Below, piece after piece: positions 11,224-23,002 of a stretch of 64,000 nucleotides of DNA. A program made the position numbers and the translations under genes. The DNA comes from Selaginella tamariscina (taxonomy: Eukaryota > Streptophyta > Lycopodiopsida > Selaginellales > Selaginellaceae): contig PUQB01000076.1 of the NCBI GenBank assembly GCA_003024785.1, positions 584,148 to 648,147 of the forward strand. The letters are read 5' to 3'. Positions within the stretch are counted from its first letter, which is position 1, and the number at the start of each line of letters is the position of its first letter. The notes under the pieces are model-generated. The model had not been told where the DNA came from, did no database searches, and saw only the letters and a list, made by a program, of their open reading frames with translations.

Positions 11224-11560
11224 CTACTTAAGGCAATTTGCCCAGTTCACCACAACTCCTTCCCAGGCCCTATAGAGGCCGTTCGCCAACCGCCTAGTGA
11301 TTTGTCTCCTTATTCTTCCCATAAACATGAAAGCCACTAGTGCTATAAACTCAGTCGCTTCCTCTTTTTCATGTATGCCCCGTAATGCCTCATTCTCTAT
11401 GGTGGTGGACCTCTGTGGCTCCGTCTCCAATAATTCTCCTACTACGAGGTCGTTCTCTCATAGTTGAAATACCGTCACTAGCTCGTTGAACATTATATGG
11501 AAGATTGTGCTACCTCCTAAGCTGAACCAAATCCCTCTCCACCCGGTCTTTCTAATCACC
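11224..11560 (-). pseudogene. Unidentified conserved coding block of family 2, copy 1
   Basis: The minus strand reads about 110 residues, including TIFHIMFNELVTVFQL, ALRGIHEKEEATEFIALVAF and RRQITRRLANGL, with one internal stop. The homologous stretch at 23120-23450 keeps the same protein pattern despite DNA divergence (LRGI--KEE, LVAFMF-GR, RQITR-LANGL), which suggests it was translated. I do not recognise a domain. It lies beyond the protease in element sense. Confidence 0.5.
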
Positions 11561-12747
11561 ACTTCGCAGACTAGATGAATTACTTAGCTCTCTTGGTGAA
11601 TCCCGGATTCTTCACTTCTCCCCATGGAAGGTTGAAGAATTCGTCTAGGTGCAACTATCTCATGACCTGCCGAATGTCAAGTCAGTCAATCAACTCCTTG
11701 AACCTAAAATACTTGGGTGACACGAGTTCCATTGTCCTCTCCTGGCTTTCAATGGAGACGCGAATCTTGTGGATGACTACTGGCCTATTCCGCTCTGTCC
11801 AGTCTATCATCATGGTGGTTGAAGTATTGCACTATACATCTCATTCCCAAGTACTACTGACGTGGTGGTCCTCATGACATCCTCTGAAGTGACTAGCACG
11901 ACTATCCTTGCGCCCAGATACGCAATGATGGTGCCACTCGACCATCATTGCCTTATGCGTGTGGTCCATCCTCATAGATCATGTGACCCTGTGAGCTGGC
12001 CACACGTGTGTTTGGAAGTCTTCCTCCCAGCCGCACCCTCCTCTTACTGCGCTTCCTTGGGGTTCCATGTCGTGGTGGCTACCTTTCCCCGGGGTGTCTT
12101 GGTTTGAACTCCATCTGGGTGGATGTTCGGCCCAACACGGTTACTGTCGACTATCTGTTGCAGCGCTTGTCCGTTATTGCTGCTTGTTGTGACCCTGATA
12201 ATGTCTGGTGAAGCCCACTCTAGTCTTAACCATAGGGCCTTTCCAATTTGTCCCTCCCCACCGAGGCCTTATGCCACTAGTCCCATGCGTCCCACCCCTA
12301 GGACTTCTAGCCTCACTTTTATCAGGGAATGTCCCCATTGGGGCTCTTCCCTCCCCCGCTTCTAGAGCTGATCTCCAATCAGTTATGGTTGTGGGTATTT
12401 TTGTTTGAGGCCATGGTTGATATGTGGCTATGATTGAGTCCACTATCGGGCTTGGATTGAGCCCACTTAGATGGCACTATTGTTCGGATGTGGTGCGTTC
12501 AGGTGGCTCCTCTAGAGTTGCAAAGGCAGTCGGTGAACTGGCCCTTGTGCTCCCACCCTATGTTTGCATTGTTTTGGGCTTTAGGCGCTCCCCCTATGAC
12601 CCTCGATCTGCCAATGCGGTGCCTGCCCTAGTGGGGGTGCTCCCGCCCTACACAACCCGAGATTGATGGATGGGCGCAGGAGGCCATCGTTACGCCGTCA
12701 TCCAATCTTCCGTGTTTGCTTGGTGCAAAGTGTTCTAGCACTCTGAA

Positions 12748-13200
12748 TCACTGTGTAGGTGCCAGTCCCCTTTTGGTGTGAAATCTTATTTGTTGGTGCT
12801 CCCAGTCATGCTGTACTTTCGCACCCCTGAGCCATGGGCGACCGAAAAGCAAGTCGAATCCCCCTCCTGTGTGTATGTCGAGGACGATGACATTTACCCA
12901 AAATTTGACTGCTTGGATCTCAACTTCTACTGTCCTAAGGATACCCTTGGGTGTTACCTCAACTTGATTTGCCATACATACCTGGAAGGGAGTCGGCTCC
13001 GGGGTTGGCATACTCAGCTCACGATGAAGTTTTGTTGACATGATGTTCACTATTGACCCTTCGTCTATAATCACATCTTTGATTGTGCAGCCTGTCATCC
13101 AAACTGAAATGGTCGGCATGTCATCCATGAAGTCCACTGTGGTTGCGATGCCTCTGGGCCGAGGACAAGTTGATCCTCGTGGTTGAGCATTGTAGAACAT
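12748..13200 (-). pseudogene. Family-2 retropepsin-like protease fragment, copy X1
   Basis: 150 open codons. The flap/catalytic-type region reads VIIDEGSIVNIMS and the C-terminal part FDLLFGRPWLRG fits retroelement aspartic proteases. The usual D-S/T-G triad is D-E-G here. The equivalent block at 24644-25177 reads N-E-G, so that copy has lost the catalytic Asp. No gag is attached because an LTR begins at 13513. Confidence 0.65.
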
Positions 13201-13512
13201 GGTTGGAGTAAGTGGTGCTTCTTGTCCTGTCGATGCCTTGGCCTCTCCTCTATTGAAGGTGAGACGTTTCCATATCCTCGATGTTCCCCTCGATCCTCGG
13301 CCCTAGTTGGGCTTTGTTGGTCCTAAAGCGGTTGGTACGTCAGTTTGCTTTATTACCCACTACTTCAACACTAATGGTTTTGCCGCCCGTTCCTTCTTGT
13401 TCTCCTGGTCTGCAACATGCGGTTGACTTGTTTCGTCCGTTAGGGGGGCATGTGGTGTTGTGTTCGTCATGTCATCCCGACCTAGTAGTACTACCATTAC
13501 TTCATTAGCCTG

Positions 13513-14210
13513 TGGTCATCGGGGGCTCCACAAGCTAGATGTGGTGTGTGTACTATGAAATCTTGGTGGTCATCAGGAAGCTGTGGATAGCGTCCAATCC
13601 CAAGGGTCTGCGCCAGTAAGCCGGCCTTACTTTGGGAGTGCTGGAAGGTGCTAAATGGCCTCTACCTGGACGCTGCGAGGGTCTGTGTATAGGGGTGGGG
13701 GAGTTCTCCTAGAGCAATGCTGCCACTTGGTAATTGAGTACGTTGTTGGCCTAGGAGCAGAGCGAGAGGAGAGTCACATGAGAGATGGTGAACAAAAGGA
13801 ACATGTATTTATATATGTGTATATATTGCCTACTTGAGCACAAGTTGCCTCAGGAAGGTGGAGCAAGATACAAGAAGAAACTCGATTAGAAGGACCCCGA
13901 CCCACTACTAGCCTTCCTACTTATATAGTGAGTCGGCTAGTGCTATATCCTAGGTACAGGTGGCACTCTCTCACTAGTCTGCCGCCATGTGATAGAGTCT
14001 TGCCTGTCACATTTATGCGCCTCCCTTACGCGTGTTGTCCCAAGTACCCTAGGTAGTTGATCCGGACGATCGGATCTATGCCTGGTTAAGTGCCGCTTGA
14101 CAGTTGTCGCCATTAGCCTGTACCTATGATACCTTCCTTGCTTGGCGCTCCATCCTGTCGCTTGTTCGCGCCGACTGGCAGTTTGACGGTGGTCAAACCA
14201 CCATCAACTA
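13513..14210 (-). repeat. Family-2 LTR A
   Basis: About 698 bp, ending TGACCA and starting TAGTTGATGGTGG in minus-strand sense. It shares long blocks with the LTRs at 22556, 27726, 18527 and 40449, including a promoter-like CTATATAAG (13919-13927 on the minus strand). Flanking 5-mers (GCCTG / GATGC) do not match and no purine tract precedes it, so it is not a clean 3' LTR. Confidence 0.75.
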
Positions 14211-15159
14211 GATGCCCAAACTTATTCACTGGCACGTCCTTGGGCCATTCCCTCAGATGTCCTCCTCATGGTGCTCCTGGTACATGGTGATTTCGCTCTC
14301 TGTTGTAGCTAGCGTTGTCTTCAGAGTGGAAATGCTCGCATTCTATAGTGTGATTACTCTCCGTAGCCTCGTCTCGGACCCTACATGTTGCTCCTGGATC
14401 TGCTTGAGCTGGACCTCTAGTTCATGAGTCCGCTCTCGCAGCTCTTGTTCCCTTATGGCAAGGAGTTGGGCTTGTTGTTGGGCGTGTAGTCGTCTTAACC
14501 TTGCGCGGGTGGACTGTTGTGTTCTCTAGATGTGGAGTCGCCAGAGCGTTGTTGCCAATGCCCACCCCCAAACATGCGGGGGGTCCCCCCCCAGGGGGTC
14601 TGCATGGAGCCTTTCGGTGGCTGTGCACCTGGAGGGAGTTCCTCTGATGTAGTCCACCCTTCTGGTCACTAGACGAATTGGGTTCGTTGGGTCTGGTGGC
14701 GGATGGAACGTTGTGGCTGTTTGTGGGCTCCCATGGCCAGCAGTCAGCCAATGATCACCTTGTAGCATATTATGGAGGAGAAGAACTAGAATCTATTTAG
14801 GAAAGAAGAATACTTCCACCTCCCATATGAAGGGGAAGAGCCTATCTAGCTATGTTAAGATCTGTGCTACATTGGGTTGGGCGCTCCCTAGCTATTGGTG
14901 CAGCCAGGGGCGCCCATGTTGTTTACTGTTGTGGGAGAGCCTGCTAGAAACCTTTTATATGAATGTATGTTCCTCTGTCGATCGATCCCTCGTGTTGAAG
15001 TTGATCCCCTTTTATAGTCTGATTGACACTTGCCATATGGTCCAATGGTTGGCAGTCAACCATGTCACCATCATTCACCTACTTCCTGGAATCTTATGAT
15101 GGCCACCTATATCATCCTTCCTCATGATGACCTACCGCCGTCAATGCCATAAATAGGGC

Positions 15160-15819
15160 TCATAATGCCCCTAGTTGTCCTCCCATGGACCTTTGGCCTT
15201 CCTTCTTGGGACCTCTACACCTCCTCTGTGGGACCCCCGCACCTCCTCTGCAGGACCCCGCACCTTTTTCATGGGACCCTATGATCCTATGGTCCATGCT
15301 CGTTCGTAAGCTGGGTATGGTGAATTCCCATGGCATGATGGCCTCAAGACCATAGGCCAGCTGAAAGGGTGTCGTTCCCGTTGTGGTTTTGAATGTTGTT
15401 CGGTATGCCCATAACACTAATGGTAGCATTTCTTCCCATTGCCTGGGTTCCCTGTGGCAAAGCTTCCTCAAGATGGTGACCAGCACCTTGTTTGTGGACT
15501 CAGCCTGTCCATTCCCCTGTGGATAGTAGGCTGTTGACGTGCGATGCTTGATGACGAATGTGCTAACCAATTCTTGGACAGTCTCGTTGATGAAGTGGCT
15601 CTCCTGGTCTAACACCAACTTCAGTGGGCAACCAAACCGTGTATGAATGTTTGTATAGATAAACTTCACTGTCTGACCTGTCGTTGCCTCCCTAAGTGCC
15701 GCTTCTACCCATTTTGTGGCATAGTTCGTTGCCACTACGATGTACCTAGAGTGTGTCGTGTGGGCCCTTGGGTTGATAGTCCCCATGAAGTCCAGGCCCC
15801 ACTTCTCAAATGCTGCCAT
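15160..15819 (-). pseudogene. Family-2 integrase core (open 219 codons)
   Basis: The D-D-E integrase core is complete in one frame. Asp10 lies in GLDFMGT, Asp71 in LVLDQESHF and Glu107 in GQAESTNKV, giving 60 and 35 intervening residues as in Ty3/Gypsy integrases. LVLWAYRTTFKTTTGTTPFQ follows. Integrase inserts element DNA with a 5-bp target duplication. The N-terminal zinc-binding part and a C-terminal tail are not in frame, so the enzyme is incomplete, although the catalytic triad is intact. Confidence 0.82.
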
Positions 15820-16290
15820 TCCAGCAGGGGTGGTACTCCATGCCTTGGCCTGCTGTGGGTTTGCCTATTTGTTGATAATCGATACAGCTCCTTGTTGCCT
15901 TGGTGGCATGCCGGAAGATTGTTGGCCACCAGAGTCCGGTCTGTAGGATTTTCCTGGCCGTTTTGTCTCTTCTAAAGTGTCCTGCCTCTAGTCCTGCGTG
16001 AGCTGCATCGACAATCTTGGGAATTTCTCAGGTCAGTGGGCATCTCTGGAGTATGTCATCCCTTCCCTGCTTGTATAGCTAATCCCCAATCAGGTGGAAC
16101 TGTAAGCACCTTCAGGAAAGGCTTTGTCTATGTGTCACCGATGTTCCGGAGAGGCCGTTTAATCCGTTGGTGAGGTAGTGCCGTATTGGTTGTTGCCACG
16201 TTGGGATGTCCAGGTCGGTCGTCGGCTCGGTGGCTCATGGTAAGGTGCCCTGTTCAACAGTTGCCCCAAAGAGGTCCGGGTCTAATATAT

Positions 16291-17455
16291 CTAGCAAGGG
16301 GCGGCTTCGAGTGGTTTGCCGCTCATTATCTGGAAGAGGAGATTCGGTGATACGTGCAACTTACCCACTTTATGGACTATGGTGAACTCGAACTCCTGCA
16401 AGAGGAGTATCCACCAGGCCAGCTGCCCAGTGAGTTGCGGTTTGTTCACGAAGTAAAGCAGAGCGTGGTGATCTATGATCAATATGAAGTGGTTGCCCAG
16501 AAGGTAGTGGCAAAACTTAAATACCCCATAGATAACTGCCAGACATTCTTTGTTGGTCACCGAGTAGTTGCGTTCAGCTGACGTCATGGGTCGGCTTCTA
16601 TACGCTATGGTTGAAGCATCTTGTTGCGTCCTCTTGAGATAGGACCACACCTGTTGCTACGTTTGAGCCATCTGTTTGTAAGTGGAATTGCCGATTCCAA
16701 TCTGGTGGAATGAGGATAGGCACTTCCACCAGCTTGCGCTTTATGTCCTCAAAGGCAGCCTGTTGGTGGGCAATCCATTCATATGGTGCCTCCTTGGTGA
16801 GTAATTCGGTCATCAGTTGGGCCCTATCGGTATACTGCCAAATAAACTTGTGGTAAAACCCTACTTTCCCCAGGAATCTTCAGTGTTTCGTGACATTTTG
16901 TGGAGGTGGCATCTCGGCCAGTGCTCGTACTGAACCTGGGTCCACCGTGATGCCCCTGGAAACAATGTGCCCTAGCAACTTCCCTGCAATCATGCCAAAT
17001 ATGCATTTTGAGGTTAAGAGATATCCCGTATTCCTGGTAGCATCGGAACACCCATTCCAGGCGTGTCACATGGTCCTCTACTGGTCCATAAGTTGTGAAG
17101 TCGTTCAGGAATGCGCGGATGAAATCCGTGAGGTTGTCCGGGAATACCCGCTGGACCAATCTCTGAAATGTGGCTGGAGCATTGCAGAGTCCGAATGGCA
17201 TAACTCTGAAGCATAGGCTCCCTAATTCGTGATGAACACAATTTTGGCTTGGTCTTTCTCTGCAATCGTCACCTGGTTGTATCCACTGAAGCCGTCCATG
17301 AATGAGTACATCTCATGGCCCACTACATCTTCTAGGATGGCCTCTGTGAACGGAATGGGGAATGGGTCCTTCTCTGTGGCGGCATTCAGCCGTTGGTAAT
17401 CTATGCAAATCCTCAATCGGCCATCCTTCTTCGATACGATGACAATTGGTGACAA
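16291..17455 (-). pseudogene. Family-2 reverse transcriptase-RNase H (decayed)
   Basis: The minus strand shows SKKDGRLRICIDYQRLN and GFSGYNQVTIAEKDQAKIVF (17222-17455), MPFGLCNAPATFQRL (16824-17201), the polymerase active-site position as FLND instead of YxDD, and RNase H with RNYSVTNKECLAVIYGVFKF and IIDHHALLYF (16291-16650). The frame shifts between the blocks. The substituted active site alone would disable the polymerase. Confidence 0.82.
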
Positions 17456-18526
17456 CCATTCTGGGTTCTTGATGGAGTAGACAAAGTCTGCTTTGAGCCA
17501 CTTGTCAATCTCCTGTTTAGCTTTTCGGGCGTAGTTTGGGTTGATGTGGTAGTGTTGTTGCCGGATGGTTAGGTGTCGGGTTTCAGTTTAATTTTGTGTT
17601 GGCACAACTCCGGTGGTACTCCCTTAGGTCGTGGTAGGTCCAGGCGAATACCTCTCTGTATCTAAGGAGACAATTGGCAATCTGCTCACTTAGCTCTGAT
17701 CCAATGTGAGCATTAATATTTACTAGTCGGGGGTCTTCGTCGGTGCCTATGGTGACCTACTTGATCACGGCTTTGGGAGTCATGTTCTACCCATACGTTG
17801 GCTTACTATGGTACTCTTCCTGGGCCAGTGGGGCCACACTCGCATTTCTTTCCACAGAACGAGCCACCTCGAGATTTGAGCTTTTGAGGTGTCTGCTCTG
17901 GTTTCTAGCCGAGTCATCAAGTACGTGGTGGCCGACTCCCGCACTTCCTGTCGAGGATCCACTTCTCCTATGATGAATAGCTTTGGCAAGCATGCTAGGA
18001 TGGTTGCTTCTTCCTCATAATCCAGTCCCTCCCCCCAGTCTAGGAGGTGGTATTCCTGGGGTCGGGATTCCAATGGTGGTGCCGAGACTTGTTTCTGTAA
18101 CGGATATGACCCCCCCCCCCCGATGGGGAAACGAATCTATTGCTTCTCCCAATCGTGTTGTACCCTTGCGCCCCAGAGCCATGGCCGGCCCAGAAGTAAG
18201 TTGAACCTCCCTTTTGCATGCATGTCAAGGATGACCGCATTTATCAGGAACTTAACGCTCTAGATCCTAATGCTTACCTTCGTCATGATGCCCTTAAAGG
18301 CCACCTTGGCTTGGTTTGCCATACGTATGAGGAAGGGTGAGGGCTCCGGGGCGGCATCCCCAGCTCCTAATGGAGCTTTGTGGACATGATATTTACGCAT
18401 GATCCCCCATCTATGATCATGTTGTGGATTCTATGGCCCGCCACTTGGACGGGTATGACCAGTACGTCGTCCACAAAGTCTACCGATGTTGTTACGACCC
18501 TTTAGGGCTGTGTGGGCCCGTGCAGC
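17456..18526 (-). other. Family-2 protease-RT linker and protease remnant
   Basis: Contains sequence homologous to the protease end of the other copies (around 18330-18420) and an open 97-codon stretch (17780-18073, minus) upstream of RT with no recognised domain. There is a C10 run near 18111. Degenerate; no intact gene. Confidence 0.5.
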
Positions 18527-19650
18527 TGGTTGATGGTGGTCTAACACCATCAAACGGCTAGTCAGCATGGACGAGCGATGGACGAAGCGCCGAATAAGGA
18601 AGGTACCGCAAGTACGACCTGATGGCAACAGATGTCAGGCGGTGGCGTAACCAGGCATAGATCCGATCGTCTAGACCAACTACCTAGGATACACAGGATA
18701 GCACGCGTGAGAGAGGTGCATAAATGAGACAGATAGGACTCTGTCACAAGACGGCAGACTAGTAGGAAAGTGCCACTTGTACTTAGGGTCTAGCGCTAAG
18801 TAACCCACTATATAAGCAGGAAGGCTGGTAGTGGGTCGGGGTCTTTTTGGGGAATCAAGTCTGCGTCTTGTATCTTGCTCCTCTGTCGGAGATAATTTAT
18901 ACTCAGGCAAGCATTATAAATATATCCATACTCCTATTCACCTTACAAGCGGGGATTCCCCGCTTGTCCCACTCCTAGGCTGAGCAACGTTCTCTGCCAA
19001 ACCACCATAGTAGAACTCCCCTACCCTATACGCGGTGTCCGGGTAGAGGCCATTCAACACCTTCCAGTACTTTCGAGGTAAGTCCGGCTTGCCGGTTCGG
19101 ACCCCCGGAGTTGGACGCTATCCATAGCGTCCTAGCTATCACGACCCAATACATGATGCAGGATACAGGATATGAATTACAAGATATGCTTATAGGATAT
19201 ACCTATAGGATATGCCTATAGGATATTCCTACATGATATACCTACAGGATATTCCTACAGGATATGCCTATAGGATATACTACAAAATATGCCTAGAGGA
19301 TAAGGGTCACTATTTTTAACTCATGACCAGATTAGCTTGGAGTTGTGAGCATAAAAGCTCTGACCTAATTGTTATACAATCAATTACTATTAACATCAGT
19401 CTTTCTACGATCAATCTTGTCTTGTCTTGCTCCTTGCCTCCTGCTCTTGTCTTGTTCCTGGTTCCTAGTTCTTGTCATGCTTCAGTTCCTGTCCTGCTTT
19501 TTGTCTTGCTTCTTGTCCTGCTTCTGAGTCAAGCTTCTTTATTCTCGGAATCCTGCTCACTTCTTTGTTTCTGGATCGTGACTTGACACTTGTGACCACT
19601 AAGGCTTCCTGATAAGCACCAAATCTGGCCTACGGAGTCCCCGACGACCA
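18527..19650 (+). repeat. Solo family-2 LTR (D) with perfect 5-bp target duplication
   Basis: Opposite orientation to the surrounding element: TGGTTGATGGTGG at the left end, GACGACCA at the right. Identical 5-mers GCAGC flank it (18522-18526 and 19651-19655). It has a promoter-like CTATATAAG at 18809-18817. A family-1 solo LTR (19137-19588) is inserted inside. Without it this LTR is about 670 bp, like LTRs C and E. Confidence 0.85.
19137..19588 (+). repeat. Solo family-1 LTR nested inside the family-2 solo LTR
   Basis: Reads TATCACGACCCAATAC...GTGACTTGACA, the reverse of the LTRs at 2315 and 7835, with the 12-bp CCTATAGG array at 19180-19300. Flanks CTAGC and CTTGT (3/5) are followed by GACCACTA. 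The family-2 LTR at 41060 shows CCTAGCGACCACTA uninterrupted, which proves the insertion point. Confidence 0.82.
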
Positions 19651-20355
19651 GCAGCTCCCTAGTGAGGACTTCATAAAGCCTTGGGGATAACCATAGCAGC
19701 TCTCCTAGGGTTACCATCACCTGGGTTTCTTGCACCTTCCCAGCGAGGGCCTTGTGCATTCCTGTCATGCCCCGGGCCCTTGTACCATGTGCCAGTCTCA
19801 CCTGTTTTGTAGCCACCTCCACCTCGGTGCACCTTCGCTCTCACTAACCTAGTTCTCCGAGTTCGACTGCCACTTCCTCCTCACTGGACTCCCCGTTGTC
19901 TTCCTCCTCCAAGTCAATTGGTCATCTTGTATGTTGGGCTTGTGACCTCATGATTGCCCTGCATTGCAGCTCGGGGGGTGGCATGTCTACATGGTTGGCT
20001 TGTGGTGTGGGACCTAGTGTTGTCGTGGCTAGGGTTGGTTCCTTGGCCACCCATGTGGCCTTTGGTACGTGTGCTTCCAACATGGGCTTGAGCATCACGA
20101 TCCAAGAGCATTGGTATAGTGGATGGTGTCCATTGCACAACGTGTAGATCAGCTCCCGGCGTTCCAACCGTCGGTTTCTATCATACCTTGGTCGGTTCTA
20201 TTAGCGCTCTCAGGAGCGTGACCTCTGGTTGCAGTCTCCTGATCGCGATCTGTGGTGGGGTTGGCCACCACCGCGGCCCCCATACTGTTGGTCTCCCAGG
20301 TGATCACCTCCTGTCGCTCAACGGCCCAAGCGCCGGTCTGGGGTGGCGTGCTGCT

Positions 20356-21973
20356 TAGGAGCTTGGTTAGCTGGTAATAATCATTCGTGTTGTGGGATCC
20401 ATAGACATTACATACTTTGCAATATTTATCCCTACGCGCGGTGTATCCTAACTAAGCAAGAGTCGTCATTAGGTCCTCCTGCCTTGCTACCGCCTTGTAG
20501 GTCTCCCTTTGTTGTGATTGCTTGTGCTCCTTGCCCCCCCCTGCCCCCCTTGTCTCTTCTTTCGAGCCGGCTTTGGAACGTCCAAGAGGTCCTTGGTGTC
20601 GTTGGCCCCCTCGGCGTCTGATTTGTCCTGTGTTTTCCTCTCCTGGCGTCTTTCGGCTTCCCGCTTCTTAACCTTCTTGGCATACCGAAGTAATTTACCA
20701 AACGTCTGGTCGTCATCTAAGCCGATCCACTTGCGGATCTTCGGTTGTAGTCCCTTTCGATACCACATTTTCTTGGTTAAGTCGAATGGGGCATCCCTTA
20801 GCTAGGCGATGTACCCCAGCATGCGGACCGTGTATTCGTCGACCGACTCTCCTGCTTTCTATTTCAATTTTGTTAGCTTGTGTATCACCTCTTCTTCACT
20901 CTTTTCCTCCCGAAAGGTATCCAGAAACGCCCTCCGTGCGGTTTCCCAGTGAGCTCCTTCGTTTGCCTCGTGGAATCGCATCTATCAGGCATGTGCCTTC
21001 TTGTCTAGAGTGCATGTGAATGCACTCAGCTTCTTGGGGTTGTCATCTATGCTCCTCAGTTCGCATACATGTTCAAACTTGTATACGTGTTGGTCTGCGT
21101 CTTCACCCTTTGCTCACGAAATGTGGGTAAGGGCACTGTTACGGTGCTCTCTTGCATCCGATTGGGCGCGCGGGCTAGTAAGGGAATCGGGTCGATTCCC
21201 ATGGCATCCCATTGAGCCTGAGCAATGCTCCAATCCGGACCCTCTGCTTTGGACGTGGTGTAGTCGACGTCCCAGTATTCTGCGGGTACCTTTCTACTCC
21301 CTCGTGGCCCTGCCCTCCTGTTGAGGGTGGGTGACAAGGACGGGCTCCTCTCGGTTGTCCCTTGGGGGCCCCCTCTGCAAGACCAACCCTGATGACTGGT
21401 GGCGCGACTTACCTCGACTAGACGGTATTCCCTCATCCAGTGATGATTGCGGCTCTGCTGTGTGCCATGGCGGATTTCCCTCGTGGGGCCGGTATGGTGC
21501 TGGTCTCTCGAGCAACTCTCCCTTGCCCCTAGACGGAATCCCCTTGTCCCTTGTCCAGAGTGGCCACTGTGTGGCCCCCTTACTGGTACCTCCTCCCAGT
21601 CCGTCAGCTCGTCGACGTCCAATCTCCTTTGCGCAGGTGGTCGTCCCATGTGTACCCCGGCCTTCCGAGGCCTTGGGTTCTCACCCTGATAACCACCCTG
21701 GCTTGCTGCGTCATCCGATTGGCTGAACTCCTCGTGTAGAGGTTGCCTTATTGGCAATTGATGCCCCTCCCTACGGGGGCCTTCCGAATGAGGCTCTTCC
21801 TCCCCTCTTTCCAGGCAGCCACGGGCCCCCCGCCTTACCCTGGTGGGTGACGGCCGCCCTGGGTTTCTTACCTTACGTTCGTCGTGGCGCTGGCCACGCT
21901 GGACCTCCGGCTCACATCCCCCATCGCTATCTGTGTTGCTTTCGCCACCTTGAGATTCCTGCCTCTGCCGCAT
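20356..21973 (-). pseudogene. Family-2 gag polyprotein (GC-rich, decayed)
   Basis: A 305-codon minus-strand frame (21056-21973), rich in Arg/Gly/Ser, followed by GMDPIPLLARAPNRMQ-type sequence and a shifted frame (20487-20768: IRKWIGLDDDQTFGKLLRYA, Lys/Arg-rich). Last comes a zinc-knuckle-like CKVCNVYGSHNTNDYY near 20356-20430, where the final Cys is Tyr. The homologous fragment at 25645-26357 keeps CRVCNIRRSHNTDDC. Gag binds and packages element RNA. The long uninterrupted frame partly reflects high GC. Confidence 0.7.
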
Positions 21974-22555
21974 GCCTACCCTTTCCTAGGGTTCTCCTGT
22001 GCGGGGTTTCCTCCTTCGGGAGTACTCGTCAAACACGGGTTCTGCTCTTTGGTGTGGGGGCTCATCGTGGCCATCACTTTCGCCTACGTCGAGAGGTGGA
22101 GGGCTTCCATCATCTCGCCATCCATCCCACTCTGCATCATAGGTCATTGTCGGGTGGAGTTGCCCATCCGGGTGCTGCTCATTCCCGCATGCTGCTATAC
22201 CTGGACTAACGTCCAGACGCGCTGCGGTTTCTTTATATCCTTCTTTGTTGTCGGCGGTGTGCAACTGCCTCTGCCACTGGTGTGCCGAGTTTACTGTTGC
22301 TCGGAGATTTGGCCATGCGTATTTACATTGTTCCCTCGGGTAGGTGAGGCAGGGGCCAATTGTGGCAACTGAGGTGCCTCGTTGCCTTCCATCAACCTCC
22401 CTCGACTGGCATGTTGCATCCTCCTAGCCAGTTGATGCTCATTGATCTTTATTTGTTCGAACGAGTTAATCCTGGCTCTCCTTTAGGCTGCAACTTTCCT
22501 TGCTATAGTGAACTCCATCCGTGTGTACTATTTATCCCTCTGTGGGCGCCACAAA

Positions 22556-23002
22556 TGGTCGATGGGGACTTCGCATGCTAGATGTGGTGCTTTTTAAGAA
22601 GCCTCGGTGGTCGTCAGAACGCTGTGGATAGCGTCCAATCCCGAGGGTCCGAACCGGCAAGCTGATCTTACCTTGGGAGTACTGGAAGGTGCTGAATGGC
22701 CTCTACCCAGACGCTGCGAGGGGTCGTGTACAGGGGTGGGGGAGTTCTCCTAGGGTATCGCTATGGTGGTTAGCAGAGTGTGTTGGTTGGCCTAGGAGTG
22801 GAGCAAGAGGGGAATCACCGATAAGGTGGTGAATAGAAGGAGCATGTATTTATATATATGTATTGCCTGCATGAGTACAAACTACTTTCGACAGGGGAGG
22901 AAGATACAAGACGCAGACTTGACTCTCTAAGAAGACCCCGACCCACTACCAGCCTTCCCGCTTATATAGTGGGTCACCTAGTGCTAAACCCTAGGTACAA
23001 GT
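22556..23002 (-). repeat. Family-2 LTR B (truncated, 5' LTR of G2-1)
   Basis: Homologous to LTR A up to CCTAGGTACAAGTGG and then cut off at about 23002, where copy X2 begins. The low side is internal leader sequence (TTTGTGGCGCCCACAGAGGG on the minus strand), marking this as a 5' LTR in element sense. Promoter-like TATATAAG at 22961-22969 (minus). Confidence 0.75.

Larger units (their letters stand above)
11131..13512 (-). mobile_element. Family-2 Gypsy internal segment, copy X1
   Basis: A 2.4-kb fragment homologous in the same orientation to 22999-25400. On the minus strand it holds a protease-like block (12748-13200) and, further downstream in element sense, an unidentified conserved coding block (11224-11560). 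It abuts the family-2 LTR at 13513, where gag would be expected, so the fragment is truncated. No RT or integrase is seen inside it. Confidence 0.72.
14211..22555 (-). mobile_element. Family-2 Ty3/Gypsy element G2-1, internal region
   Basis: Reading from LTR B (22556) downward on the minus strand: gag (21973-20356), a nested insertion (18527-19650), protease remnants (about 18000-18500), RT-RNase H (17455-16291) and integrase (15819-15160). No chromodomain is seen. 14422-14751 is an open but unrecognised Pro/Thr-rich stretch. Domain order PR-RT-RH-IN is that of Ty3/Gypsy. Gag is GC-rich and low-complexity, unlike family 1. Confidence 0.78.

Noticed and set aside
21751..22372. Plus-strand open frames of 150-160 codons
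   Set aside because: These are shadows of the GC-rich family-2 gag on the minus strand; no start context or domain.
13513..22555. Calling G2-1 a complete element with A as its 3' LTR
   Set aside because: No purine tract precedes LTR A, its flanks do not match, and the adjacent segment is a truncated copy of another element.
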